A stretch of 64,000 nucleotides of DNA, taken from assembly GCA_963575645.1 (NCBI GenBank), contig OY754464.1, positions 48,970,192-49,034,191 of the forward strand. Direction: 5' to 3'. Source of the stretch: Xanthostigma xanthostigma (lineage: Eukaryota > Arthropoda > Insecta > Raphidioptera > Raphidiidae). Shown piece after piece: positions 39,541 through 52,400 of the stretch (position 1 is the stretch's first letter; each line of letters opens with the position of its first letter). The notes below the pieces were generated by a model. It ran no database searches, was not told the DNA's origin, and was given only the letters and a program-made list of their open reading frames with translations. A program made the position numbers and the translations under genes.

Positions 39541-42459
39541 AAAAACTTAGAACGTTATATTTTTTGTAAGCAAACAGAAAATAAAATAAATTATACTTAA
39601 GCACATAAAGAATACTGTACAAGTACACAAATTAAAGATGAGCTTACGATAATTACTTGTATTAATTTGCACTTACCTATTACATAGGCCTTTATGGTAT
39701 TTCTGGCGTTTGGCGAAAAGGTGTCATCGGCAAGATGAGGTAAGGTAACACACGCGAAATTTCAACTAACAAATTAGTTATTGAGATGGTTAACACAGCT
39801 CACTTGAAATATTTTATTTTTTATATCTTTAATCACCCATTTATATAATTCTGTCTTGCATAATCATCCACTGCTTTTTCATTTCACTTAAAAGTTTTAC
39901 CAGGAAATAGATCAAAATGCAGCTCCGGATTTTTAACTTCCCTATTAGAACAAACCACACTGCAAATCTTGTGGTATAATTAATAAATCAATTTTTGTGA
40001 AAAACTTCGAATTTCACAAACCGAACATTCGTAGCACTTACAAACGTGCCTAAACAGGTCTGTACTATTTTCAAGTTTGCCAACAGAATGACACCACCAG
40101 ATATTATATTCTATAAGCTTTTATGTAAGAACACTGGAAGGTCAAATTTAAATATTATATAAGCCAAAAGTCGAGATGAGAGATAACAAGCAAAAGTGAA
40201 TACGATTGTCAAGAATCAACGTTTATAAAATAGTACACAATTTCTCTGTAAACGGTTTACAGTGGTTTACATTACTTTTTGAATTTTTTTAATTAATAGC
40301 GTTTTCCACTCGTTACATTTTTTATGCACCAAATGCTTTAATTTCCATCCTTCGCTGTCATGGGGCGGTAACAAAAGATAAAATATTCAGTGCAAAAGAA
40401 TGCAATGACAGGAAAACACCGTAAATTTCAGTATTATTAAATATATATGCATTAATGGACATTGTCACATTACAGACTATATTGACGCACGATAACTAAG
40501 TTTTGGTAAGTAGGAGAGAGGTGTGTCGATAGTCTAGGCCAGGGGTTGGCAACTTTTTGAGACTGAAGAGTCAAAAGATACAATTTTTAAAATATCTCAA
40601 TTTGTAAAGAGCCGTTAAAAATTTTCATTTCAATGTTACAATAGGTATTATATTTGATTTTTGATTTAAAATAAACGACTTTATATAATATTTATTCATA
40701 TTTAATAGATAATGAACATGCACAGACCTTTTAAAAGTCCAAGCAGTCGTTAAATATTTATTGAAAAGGATTTTCAACAATTTTTTTGCAGCGTATGGCA
40801 TTATTGTTATTTTCATGAGGTTTGGGGGGTAACTAAAATGGGGAATATTTAATCAAAATCGGATGGCATTGATACACCATTATTTGTACTTAGGACAGTA
40901 TAAATTTCGAATGCCATCCGATTTGAACAATTTTTAGTGTGCTTTTTTTACTTATTGTTGAAACAATCGAAAAAAAGGGTTTTTCGGCGACTTTGAGGGG
41001 TTGTTTCTCCGAAACTGCCCATCAGGATCGGATGGCAATTTTTTCCCAACGTTTGGTGTTGTCAATAAGTATGCTCACTAATTTTGAAGCGGTTGCCTTT
41101 TCAATTTATTTTTTTTTAATCGCAAGTACAAAAACGGCCCGCGTGTTTCGGCTGGCAAAAAAATGTTATTATATAATTAGGGTATTTCCTTCAATGCTAC
41201 CGCATTTTTATCCAGTTGTCTTTTCAAAAATTTTTCGATTTTGCCCCACCCCCATATCGCCGCCCCTGTCCATTTGGGGTCACTTTGGTCGCTACCAGGG
41301 GGCTCTGTACCACTCAAAGGCCCAGATTACCACTCGCCATCCGGTTGCCTGCCTGTCCGACACCGGATTGACGTGCCATTGCTTTGAATATATATGTATA
41401 CCTATTGTAGGTATTCTAAACAAACAGTGTATAATAGCCTGGTTACCATTAAAATTTTAAACCGGTGTAATAATTAATTATACCTGTTTCGTTGAGAAAA
41501 GATCCATATAACTACTACCTACACTTTCAATATACTTGAAAGTAGTCAGCTGGTACCTTAGTCATAGCTAGTTTACATAAAAAACTTAAGAATGTTGCAT
41601 TTAGATTTTACACATTACAGGAAATTTAGTATCGTTATTTTTTGCTTTGTTATGTTTAAATGTATTAAAAATAAGAAGTGAATAAAAAAATGTATTTGCA
41701 ATAATATATTCGTTGTTTTTTTGCGTAGACTGCAAATTTTATACTGACAATTTATGGTAAAATTATGAACGTTCAACATTTGAGGTTATCAGCGGCGAAT
41801 TTGAAGAACAGGGCCAGTAACCAAACAGGCAATCGTTCAGGCTTTAGGGCGACAAATTTTTAGAGGCGCCTGAGTAACGTAGTTAATTCAATTTGAAATA
41901 TAAGTTAAACAAAACTACATCATTTCAAGAGTTTAGTCAAGACTAAGGAAATCTAGGGCTAGAAAAACCCATTGGGTGCTCAACATTGTTAGGCTTCGCT
42001 TTCTATTTTAACATTTATTATCAGATTGGATTTCTCACAAAAAAATACAGTATACTGAAAGCATCAATTAGTACGAGGCACTGATATAGAATAGATAGAC
42101 AGAAAGTCGGTGACTTTAAAAACAAATAAACCTGTAAAGTACCCCACCTCTGAGCAGTCTCGCTCAAGTTTTGTCTATGTTCTACCAAGTATTCAGACCA
42201 TTTTAGTAATTATTTCCTCAAAAACTAGAAAGGTCAGAAAAAATTTCTCCTTTCCAACAGCATATTGGTCAAGATATTAGAAAGCTTTGATAAAAGTTTT
42301 AAAACTAGTCATTTTTTTTGAAAAATGAATAAGCGGTTCATAAGAGGTCCAAGTCTGCAATCAGCAGCCCGGGGGTCAGATCCAGTCAGAAATGAAAACA
42401 GTCTGTATTCAGGTGACAGGTGAAAAGGTAAAAATAAGGCGTAACGAATTGATCTAGGT
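39541..42459. other. Intergenic stretch with hAT-like end and small inverted repeat
   Basis: CCAGGGGTTGGCAAC at 40539 is an hAT-type end without a found partner. AAATCGGATGGCATT (40857) pairs with AATGCCATCCGATTT (40910), and the motif ATCGGATGGCA recurs at 41028. No gene is supported; the 173-codon frame at 40939-41460 has no protein-like pattern I can recognise. Confidence 0.4.
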
Positions 42460-42762
42460 CAGAGATGGTGAACCTTGCACACCTGTCAATTTTTTTTCAA
42501 AAATGTTTAATTAACGTGTCGACAAGCATCCAAAAAAAGTTTGTTGTCAAAAAAATGAATCAAACATGAAAGTAATAATTTCGATGATACATTGAGCCAT
42601 AGATTAGATAGTTTTACATTGAGCTCCATGAAACTTTTTAGTGTATTTGCCATAAGGCACTTACACTATTGGCGTCGGTCGGATGGCGGGACCTAGGGGT
42701 CGGATCAAAATTTCTCGACGTTTCATAACTTTCTAAGAAGTTTGGCACCATTTTTGGAAATG

Positions 42763-42776
42763 TTTATATATATATG

Positions 42777-42807
<31 letters not shown>

Positions 42808-42813
42808 ATATGT
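42763..42813. repeat. (TA)n microsatellite
   Basis: Alternating TA with a few G or T interruptions, within the outer hAT-like element. Confidence 0.95.
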
Positions 42814-43153
42814 GCGGGCTATAACTTTCGAAGGAGTTAATTGATTTTAACGAAATTTGGACCACATGTTGAAATCCATCACCGCACGAAGCCTATTTAA
42901 AATGGGCCCAATCGGGCCATGTTAAGGGTGGTATTTAGGGGTTGAAAAAAGTTTTCGGGCCCAAAAATACCGAAAAAATTTTCGGAACAGTTTCAAATTT
43001 GAAATTTAACCCTTTAGTAATTATTAAAATGTGCTGCTAAAATTTTAATAAAATCGGCCCGACAGGACCGGACTTACAAATTTTATGAAAACACAAGTTT
43101 CTGATATGGATTTTACATACTGAAGAGTGTATATAATTTGGTACAGATGTTGA

Positions 43154-44108
43154 CAGTGGCGGATTTACAGATTTGCCGCCTGTAGGCTATTTAATTTTCG
43201 CCGCCTCTGAATTTTGATATCTTAGTCCACAATCGTATCAATTACATTTTCTATCAATGAAATTCCGACTTTATGATTTGTGTTCCAACTTTTCTCGTAT
43301 GGTTAGTATCATTGAGAATTAATAGTCCAAGAGACGGCTGCAGAAAATGTGTCGTCATAAGGTGGACGAACGAAAAAATTAGAGATGATAGTTATGACCA
43401 TAATTAAGAAAGATCGCTAAGGTTGCCTGCGAAAATCCTGCTGAAACAATGTTTTTTTAATTTGTTTATCAGTTAATAGACCATTGAAGTTAGCTTTTGA
43501 CAAGGACAAAATTAATAACAGAAAACGAATGATGAGGAAGGGAAGAAACTGCCGTCAGAAATACAGAAACCAAAAATTCAAATGCGTAAAAGGCCGGAGG
43601 GCTGTGGGGGGTGGATTTTAGGGGTCAAACGCGGTTTTTCGTTATTTCCGGCGAAAGTTGACCCCCAATCGAAAAATGTTGTATGGCAATGTTGTAGGTA
43701 TTAAAAGGATCTACAACTTTTATGAATATAACTTTTTCACATAACCTTAAAGATTTAAAGAAATATTGAAAAAATCGTGTTTTTTGTTTTTAATTTTTTT
43801 ATCGAATCGCTATTGCGATATTCTAAAATTTCATGATCATTAAAGGATATTTTACAAAGCGCTTAGCAATTGTTCATGTAGAGATGTTGAAATATTTAGT
43901 ATTTAGCACTGTATATAGGACTATATTTCGATTTTTGTTAAATATTTTGATTTCTCTCCAATTTTCGAAATTCGTATTTTGTGTGGATAATAATTTTTTG
44001 TTTAATTTTGTAAATCGAAATAAAAAACTTATAAACTAAATCTGCCGCCCCTTAAAATTTGCCGCCCTAGGCTTCAGCCTACTCAGCCTGCTGGTAAATC
44101 CGCCACTG
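43154..44108. mobile_element. hAT-like element, 955 bp, nested in another hAT
   Basis: Ends CAGTGGCGGATTTAC and GTAAATCCGCCACTG are perfect inverted repeats, with GCCGCC subterminal motifs on both sides. The 8-bp target duplication GATGTTGA is exact (43146-43153 and 44109-44116). A 68-codon open frame at 43833-44039 does not look like transposase. Confidence 0.93.
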
Positions 44109-44417
44109 GATGTTGAATTGATATGTAGTATTGAAATTAAGTAAAAAAATGTTTTAAGGGTTGTATTAAGGGGTATTTTTTTTTATTTTGTCCAAAAACA
44201 AAGTTAAGTTCATATAATAGAGCCACACTGCTTATAAAAGCAAATACACTATATGTCGGCAGGGTTTCGCACTGCGACCCGGAGTTTTTTTGTATTTGTT
44301 ATTAGTGATAGTCAATTTGTATCGACATCTAGCACATTTTTCATTAATTCGATTTTGCACCTTAATCAATGCCGTGCCAACAATAACCGTTCGCGTCCCA
44401 TAGGTTCACCATCCCTG

Positions 44418-46371
44418 GTCTAGGTTAATCTACGTTAGCTAGCACAGTCGCGCACAAATCTGCGGCGATCTAGCGGATATTTTTGAATCTAGAAGTATGT
44501 ACTTACCAATATTACTGATTGACATTTGGCCAGTAAACTGAAAGAATTTTGCTAATATTCGCGTTAAAACTTACGAGTAGGCAGGGTATGAAGTCCTCAA
44601 AAATTTCAGCGTGACAGAATAAGTAAGGATGGACTCGATGGAGAGAAAAGCGACTGATATCAATAAGGCGTAACGTGAAGCGCGACTCAAAAATTGATTA
44701 CGGTAAGGTGCTGAGGCTATGAGGCCCTGAGTCTTCCATGAACGAATCCATGGCAATTTAATTTTGCTTACTGCCTGTCTTTATGTTGTCAGAGCTGTAT
44801 TTACAGCGTGTACAGTTGCAATAACTGTATTAGAAAAAGGTGAAATCAAATACAATTGGACTCATTAAAGTCTCTAGATTGTCAAAGTGGCGCAATCATA
44901 CGCCCACGAAGGCTGTAACTAGGAGACCTAGTTTCCTACGCTTGCTGTGCTTCGAGACGGACAGTTTTCTGACGCACGCGAGATGGCGCTGTTATCACTA
45001 CCTGGTTCTTTCCACATGTTTTCGCCATATTGGTTCATGCAACAGATATCGGTCCACCATGCTATGCTCGAGCTGGGTGTCCTGGTTACAGAGTTCGTGC
45101 ATCCGCCATTCTGGGCCATATGATTCAATTAAAACCACGAAGTCTTTAATCAGGAGACCTAGCTTACATATGTAAGCTATAAACGTGCGTGCGTTACCCA
45201 GTAACTGACGCCATATTAGTTCATGCGGCAGATATTGGTCCACCTCTACGCTCAAGCTGGTTCTCCTGGTTATGATTTCGTGATTAAAACATACAAAAAC
45301 TTTCGTAAAATGGAAAAACTAATAAGTTCAAAAATATAAATATCGATTACAGTCAATCATTTTCATATACCAAAATACAAACTTTAGGACTCGTGTATAT
45401 TCAAAACCATCTATTTTCAACAGATATTACTTTCTGGTTGTTTCACTTTTGCCGTTTTCATGAATATTAAATACAAGCTTTCTTACTTCACCGCTAGCTC
45501 TCTCATTGAATACAGTTGGACTCATGTATTTTCAATGCTATCTATTTTCAACTGAATTTATTAATTAATTAATTTATTTTCAAGTTTTTAGGCCCTACAC
45601 CTCACGCAAAATGCCTCCTTCTACACTGCTTAGCCAATAGAAAAATACATCTGACAACGTTTAACTTCAAAGGTTTTTTCTAACTGATTTATCACTGACA
45701 CAAAATGAGGATGAAGGAGAAGTTGAAAATAGAGGAGTCTATTAGCTCTGACTGATTGAAAATACATGAGTAATTCTACTGTAATTTAAGAACAATTCAA
45801 AGAATCTGATCGATTTTTGGATTGTTTTCAAAGAAAAAGCGATATTCAAATCTTTCTCTCTCTCTCTCTCTCTCTCTACCGCCAGTATACAAATCCTTAT
45901 TTTCTCCACTTTTCTGACAACGGTGTACGCGTGGAGATTAGTCTCCTTTCTCTCTATCCTCAATGGAAGAAGCACTCTCAAAGTGTTAACTACTAGAAAG
46001 GACTATGCTGGTTTGATAGTTTTTTTTTGACCCAATTCCCGTAAATTTTTTCATAATTAAAAAATTATTATTGGACATGAACATTACGCCGAATTAGAAA
46101 AGCTTTTCAATATTAAAGTCAAGCAACATTTTTTTTTTTTTTAATTTAATAATAAACACTTCATTATAATGATACGTAACTTCCAAGACAAATGAATTGG
46201 ACAATTTAAAAATAATTTTAATAGTACACGCAGCAGCACTCTGCCAGCAGCTGAGATTAACATAATTATAATATGATTTCAGTAGTAAACAGCGAAAGAA
46301 GCAAAAATTGTCTACCGATGTTATCCAGTATTGTTCATTTCTTTTAGAGTAGAGATGTATTATTTTAATTC
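44418..46371. other. Intergenic stretch before the Eb1 3' end
   Basis: Contains an imperfect direct repeat (about 44917-45070 and 45148-45270, sharing AGGAGACCTAG and CCATATTGGTTCATGC-like phrases) and a (TC)n tract (45853-45877). The Eb1 3' UTR lies at its right end. No other gene seen. Confidence 0.45.
44917..45270. repeat. Imperfect direct duplication
   Basis: Two units share AGGAGACCTAG, GCCATATTGGTTCATGC, AGATATCGGTCCACC and CTCAAGCTGG-type phrases, spaced 186-231 bp apart owing to indels. It opens a 111-codon frame on the plus strand that I do not regard as a gene. Confidence 0.6.
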
Positions 46372-46434
46372 TCAATATTCTTCATCTTCAGGCGGTGGCG
46401 GAACATCTGCGTCCTCTGGCGGCGCAAATCCTTC
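46372..46434 (-). CDS. Eb1: Eb1 last coding exon
   Basis: Acceptor ATTATAG, then [20 protein letters not shown] and TGA at 46372-46374. The terminal EEY is the conserved EB-family tail recognised by CAP-Gly domains. Confidence 0.95.
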   Translation of the reverse strand, partial: EGFAPPEDADVPPPPEDEEY

Positions 46435-49400
46435 CTATAATCATAAATATTAAAACAATTATTTACACACAATCCAGAAATAATAATTTCAATGGTTTAT
46501 TCTATTCATATCCATGTTATTGAATGACTGTAAATGTTCATGGGTATTTGGATTGACAAAACAGTTATTATTTAAACAATTCTTTAATATCATCGTACGA
46601 CGTTTCGTCTCTCTCGAGACTTCTTCAGGTACTCGATTTCGAATTATTTAAAGTCAATACTAAAACTAAAATTCACAAGATTTGAAAATAATAAGTTACA
46701 TAAAAGACGTCGTTCCATTTTCAAGCTAATTAATTTCAATATTTCGACATGGTTTTCCTTTTCAACATTTATCTGTCCTGTGAGATTTTTTTGTTACTTT
46801 ATTTATTTATTGCAATTATAAACGCTCGACAACTAATGCGCCTAATGATCCTTTTCCCTGAAGTTAATATATCAGCGTTAAATGCAAACTGCAAGTGCTC
46901 AGCCAGATGTCAGTCATCTCTGTGAAAATGTCAAGATTCAATTTAAAACGATTTTATTCTATTCAACAATATTAGATACTGATCTAAGAATTTCGTAAAT
47001 CGTACACTTAATTGTTAAAGTTCGTTAGCGTGCTATCAGGGAAATAATATATTAAGTAACAGTTGTACTGTTAACCTTTTAACTAGTTTTTTCGTTAGTT
47101 GTTTTAAATTTTTTCACTGCCATAGGACAGCTTTCAGTAGGGAAAAATGATGTCTGTGGTCGCAACAATGTTTCGTTCTTAAGGCTTAACTCACACGAAC
47201 AACTTTCTGACGATATCAGAACTACAAAAAAAAGTCGTCGTCTGTCGCAGCAATTAACCACTTTCCAACAACATTTTAGTCGGCGTGCAGACGCACGTGT
47301 GAGTAGATGACCCACGGAAACAGCAAGTTCTAAAATGGATTTGGAAGAGGAAGCACTGTTGTGGCTTTTGTTACGGCGCAGTAGAATTTATTGGGTTCAT
47401 CCCATTATTGAAAATAGAAACGAAAGTCAATTTCATCAACTTTACCCTTTATTAAGGATCTATGACGACAAGTTTTTTAATTAGTTCAGAATGAGCTACT
47501 TCAGATTCAGTATCAAATGTTTCATATTCGTTTTCCATTTTCTTGCTACACACAAAAGCTCACGAATGCGATCGCTTCGTCCATACAACACTGACTGATT
47601 GATATCTGCCGACCTGTTGTTGGTCTGTCGCTGAAGAATCGCACGTGCGAGTTGTGTTGATCTGCCGACTGCGACAGTTTAGTAGATCATACCGACAACA
47701 CATTGCGACTGTCGTGTGAGTGATGCGGGTCAGTTTCCATACTTTAGCATGGAAACTAGCTACTCTCCACAGACGACGACTTTATTGTGGTTCTGATGTT
47801 GTTCGAAAGTGGTACGTGTGAGTTAGGCACTTTGATGTTTGGTCAACACAGCCAACCACAATCGTGTTTGGTGTACCAGGCAGTCTTAAGTTCCTTCGAC
47901 TCCATGTGGTGTAATAGCGTCTTATTAGAAAAAAATATTTTTGAATGTCACTTTTGTGTTGCGTTGGATAACAGATAAACTCATCTCTAAATACGGCACG
48001 TGTTCGTCATCTCACTGGCACACTGGCTAGTATGTAAGTAGCGCTAATAAGAAAACAATATATGCGTGCCTGATCGCTCGGCAAGCAAACACAATCTGCG
48101 CGATTTAGATAGTTGACAGAGAACTGATTCTACTGTGGCGACAAGCAATTGAGTGTTGACAATGATTATTGAGGCTGGTTTTTCGTGACTGATAATCCAG
48201 ACTGATTTATTTCTTTATTTTGTGACTTACTATACAGCGTGTCCCATTTTAATGTCCCACCCCGGATAACTTTTGTCAGTGACCTTGAATGAAAAATTGT
48301 TTGGTACAAAAGTTGTACAACTTGGAGGGGGACATTCGATGGCACTAATACTTTTGACCCTGGGTATAAGGTTCAAGGTCAACTTTGTTTTTTTTTTAAT
48401 GGAACGTCCTATTTTTGACATCGGCAATCGATTGCGCGTGAAAAAATATGAGACATTTGTCTGAAACTTTTTTCGAGAACGGGCAAAACTCTGTGCGTCT
48501 GTTAGTCTGTGAACACGATATAGGTCAAATGGATGAACGGATTGAAACAAAATTTTGGGAGGATGTTTGGCATGCAAATATGAAAAGCCCTATTGTTTTT
48601 GAAAGTTGAAAATTCAAAAATTTTCAATTTTGAAGGCTAAATTAATTGAGAAAATTTGCCCGTTCTCGAAAAAAGTTTCAGACAAGTCTCATATTTTTTC
48701 ACGCGCAATCGATTGCCGATGTCAAAAATAGGACGTTCCATTAAAAAAAAAACAAAGTTAACCTTGAATGACCTTGAACCTTATACCCAAGGTCAAAAGT
48801 ATTAGTGCCATCGAATGTCCCCCTCCAAGTTGTACAGCTTTTGTACCAAACAATTTTTCATTCAAGGTCACTGACAAAAGTTATCCGGGGTGGGACATTA
48901 AAATGGGACACGCTGTATAATGTTTTATTACATTGCAATGTGTTAATATATTACCGCTGACAGTACATAAAATATGATAATAATAGTCCTTTTAGATGTG
49001 ACGCAAATTAATATGATGACACCTGTCAGCGGATATAGAGTAAAGAACTGCACTTGCATTTTTGTTGAGGTGGTCAAACTGCGTTCTGTACTGTTAAGGG
49101 AACTCGCCACACTACTATAAATAATCGTTATACTATGATGACGATCATTCACTGAAAAAACGAACCAAAGTATAATAAAAAGAAAGCTCTTTACTCACCT
49201 CGGTTGCATATAGAACATCAAGAATTTTTTGCACGATTGGATTACTTTCATTGTCATTTTCTTGACACATAACTTCAATATCTCGTAATTTACCAAAATA
49301 GAAATCTCTCTCTTTCTCTAAGCCATCGACTGTCAATTTCATTTCCACAAGCTGAAATCAAAAACAATATTTTATTTAATATAAGGTGTAATGTGTACAT

Positions 49401-52400
49401 AATATGGAGAGCTAGTGTACTACTGCGTATCTAAATTTGCTTGTAAGAGAAGGAATGAATTGGTTAACGTCTCTCTCTCTCTCTCTAAACTTGAAAACTA
49501 AAGCGAAAAAACTATAGCATAAGCAAATTATTTTGAAATAATTCATCAACAAAATCTGAAAACTGACATTGTTTTCTTCTATTTTTAAAATTTATTACAC
49601 ACTTTGTAAAATCTAAAGAGTGACGAAGGCGAAACTATTAAGCAATTTGTCCCTGTCTCTTTCTACCGGAACTTGGTTCGCGCAGGCCAGACTAGTATTC
49701 CAGGTCGTTGATAAAGTGTGTTTGGTATCGTTTATTCCAGTGTAAAAAGTGTTAACACTTTTGACACTATTACGTTTCTTATATAAAAATATAAGTAACT
49801 CTTACTAGTTACAACTGAGTTCATATGCTTTCACATTAACTGAACTCACAGACCTACAGAACTGAACAGCGTCATCTGTATCTGAACAATGTAAAAAAGT
49901 GACAATCGAAAATGGAAGAGAGATATTGCGTGAAAAGAGATACAAAATGACCGTCACACGCCTTACCTCTCTCTTTTCAATGCGGCGTGCGCTGTCCACT
50001 TTTCTGTCTACAGTAAAAGCTTAATAAAAAAGCAACTCATTTCTGTTTCGAAGTTGATTAAACTTAACAAAAATATGGAGAAAACTGACCTGTGATGTAA
50101 GTTCTTCAACTTTACCACCATCACCGCCTCTATTAGAATTACTCAAAGGCTTAAGTTGTGGACGCGATGGAGGAACTTTAGCAACTAAAACAAAATAAAG
50201 GTTATTTAAATCGACTAAAAAAATCGATTAATAATATTCAAATTTTGCAAAATAGGCTAAAAATCATATAAAACTAGCAAAAAAATTTAATTCAGTAGCT
50301 AATCATGCAAAATCTTACGATACTAACAATTTTCTGGAAAAAAAGCTTCAAAGTACATTTAAAAGTCTTCGTGCAAAATAAAAGAAAGCAGTTGGTTTTC
50401 ACATCTAAATTTTATTTTAATATTTCTCAATAATTTTAGCGCATAATATGTACTCATGTCAGTTCAAAGATGTTGAATAAAAACAGTCAGGTTTTAAAGG
50501 AAACATTAATCTCAAAATTTAGATTGTGTGGTGTGGACAATTTAATTTGAATAGAAGTATATCTTTGATTTAAGCAACCCCCCACCCTATCTCGCGTCGA
50601 CCAAATAGCGCTAATTGCATTCTGACACGACCAATGCATACTTGATGTATCCTTCCCCTTTTTTTCCAACTTTCTAGTATTTTAAATATACACGCTTTCT
50701 TTCAAAAAACCTAAAAAATATTGGTTGACATTTAACTGTAGGTTTTTAAGGGTGTTTTGAGGGTGAGTCCCAAGGAGCCCTCGCTTCTCGTATCTTTAAG
50801 TTTCCCATAGATACATTTCTCAAAGAATAGATTATTTTCATTGTGACACGCGATATAGGTTATAAATATTAACTAATCTAAATAAGCAAAAGCTTACAAT
50901 GTTATCAATGTAAATTTCCTTCATATAAAAATTTTACAGTAAGTTTGGTAGCCGATTTGGATCATTTTGCCCCCCTCCTCAAATTCGAAATCATTTCTTT
51001 GACATAAATCGATCCTTACATTGCCGCTTTAAAATAACTTCTACTTTTATTTTTATTGTTGAGACAAAAATCTACCTGCATTATAATTATAAATAAATAA
51101 AATAATAAATTAAAAAAATCAAAATTACTGGCTCTGGCAGTAGATTTCGTTACAGGTTCTACGCGTGCTGGACGATGCATCATATGTCCACCGTCACGGG
51201 CTGCATTTGAGCCACCGATACCTAGCGCTACTCCCCCACGTGCAGTAGCAGGATCATAATCAGAACAGCCTTGATAGTTTGCGTCGAAGAATTTTTTGAA
51301 CCATTGTAAAAATTCGAAGTTGTCTTGAAATCTTCCTTTTATTAGTTTATCAATTGGTACGATCTATAGAACGAAAAAAAAAACAAAAATAAAATAACAA
51401 TAAAAATTATAAAAACAAAAACAAATATTTCTCCGTATAGTATCGATACTACCATTGTCTAGCACGAATAAAATGGAAGCAAAAAAAATTGATTATTTCA
51501 GAAAGGAATGAAAAAGATGCATGAAAATTCCTCATACTGATTTTTAACTTTTGAAATATTGTATTGTATCTATATGGACTATCTACATATGGGAACGAAT
51601 ACTTTTTGATGCATGATATTACTAGAGGTCTGTCCCGTGTTTCACCCGGGTGCGATAGATATATTTTGTGTTATCGGAAAATTCTGCAAAATGTAATAAA
51701 AACGACTACAGTGCAGAAATGTCTGAACTAATAGCTTTGAGCAAATTCTACCTGATTTGCTTCTGAACTAATAGCTTTGGGCAAATTCTGTCAGATGTAG
51801 AATATAGATAGGATTTTTTTAAATTTCAAAGTAAAACCAAATGTTACGAAAATTTTACCATGATAAATTAATAAAAAAAAACCTTGTCCATTGACGCAAA
51901 TTGTAGTTATCATTAAAGTTATGACTTCATAATCTGTATCTTCAAACAGGGCTATGCGAAGTGAAAATTGCGTTCGGGGCAATTAGTTTGACGCCCTTCA
52001 CATTTCGTAACCACTAATAGATATTAATAAGAAAAATCGCAGGATAGTGGACAAATTAGATTTATTAATGTACGACGTTTTTGTCTTATGTACCTTAACT
52101 TTTGTTAATTGCTATGGTTAGTAATTAATGTTTATTTTCATAATTGTTGTTTTAAATTTTTTATTGTACTTGAAAAAGTCTAAATCTATAGACGAAACGT
52201 CATACATTAATAAATCTAATTTGTCCACTGTCCTGCGATTTTTCTTATTAATTATTATCTCGATGGACACGATATCTAATATACTAATAGATATGTTCCA
52301 ACACCCAGTTTTTGTAACATACGTGGATTAGTTAATGAACAATTTTATACATAGATAATATGGATTCACGGACTGCCAAACAGGAAGAGAGAAACTTTTA

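Larger units (their letters stand above)
42460..44417. mobile_element. hAT-like element, about 1 kb, split by another hAT
   Basis: Left end CAGAGATGGTGAACC and right end GGTTCACCATCCCTG are inverted repeats. Flanks ATCTAGGT (42452-42459) and GTCTAGGT (44418-44425) agree at 7 of 8. It contains a (TA)n tract (42763-42813) and is interrupted by the element at 43154-44108. No transposase was found. Confidence 0.82.
46435..49198. other. Eb1 intron with repeats
   Basis: Holds the inverted-repeat region 47180-47832 and the palindromic element 48231-48919. No coding exon seen. Confidence 0.5.

Noticed and set aside
40939-41460. 173-codon open frame on the plus strand
   Set aside because: Composition has no recognisable domain, it crosses repeated ATCGGATGGCA motifs, and no start or splice context supports it.
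48230-48577. 115-codon minus-strand frame
   Set aside because: Runs through one arm of the palindromic element.
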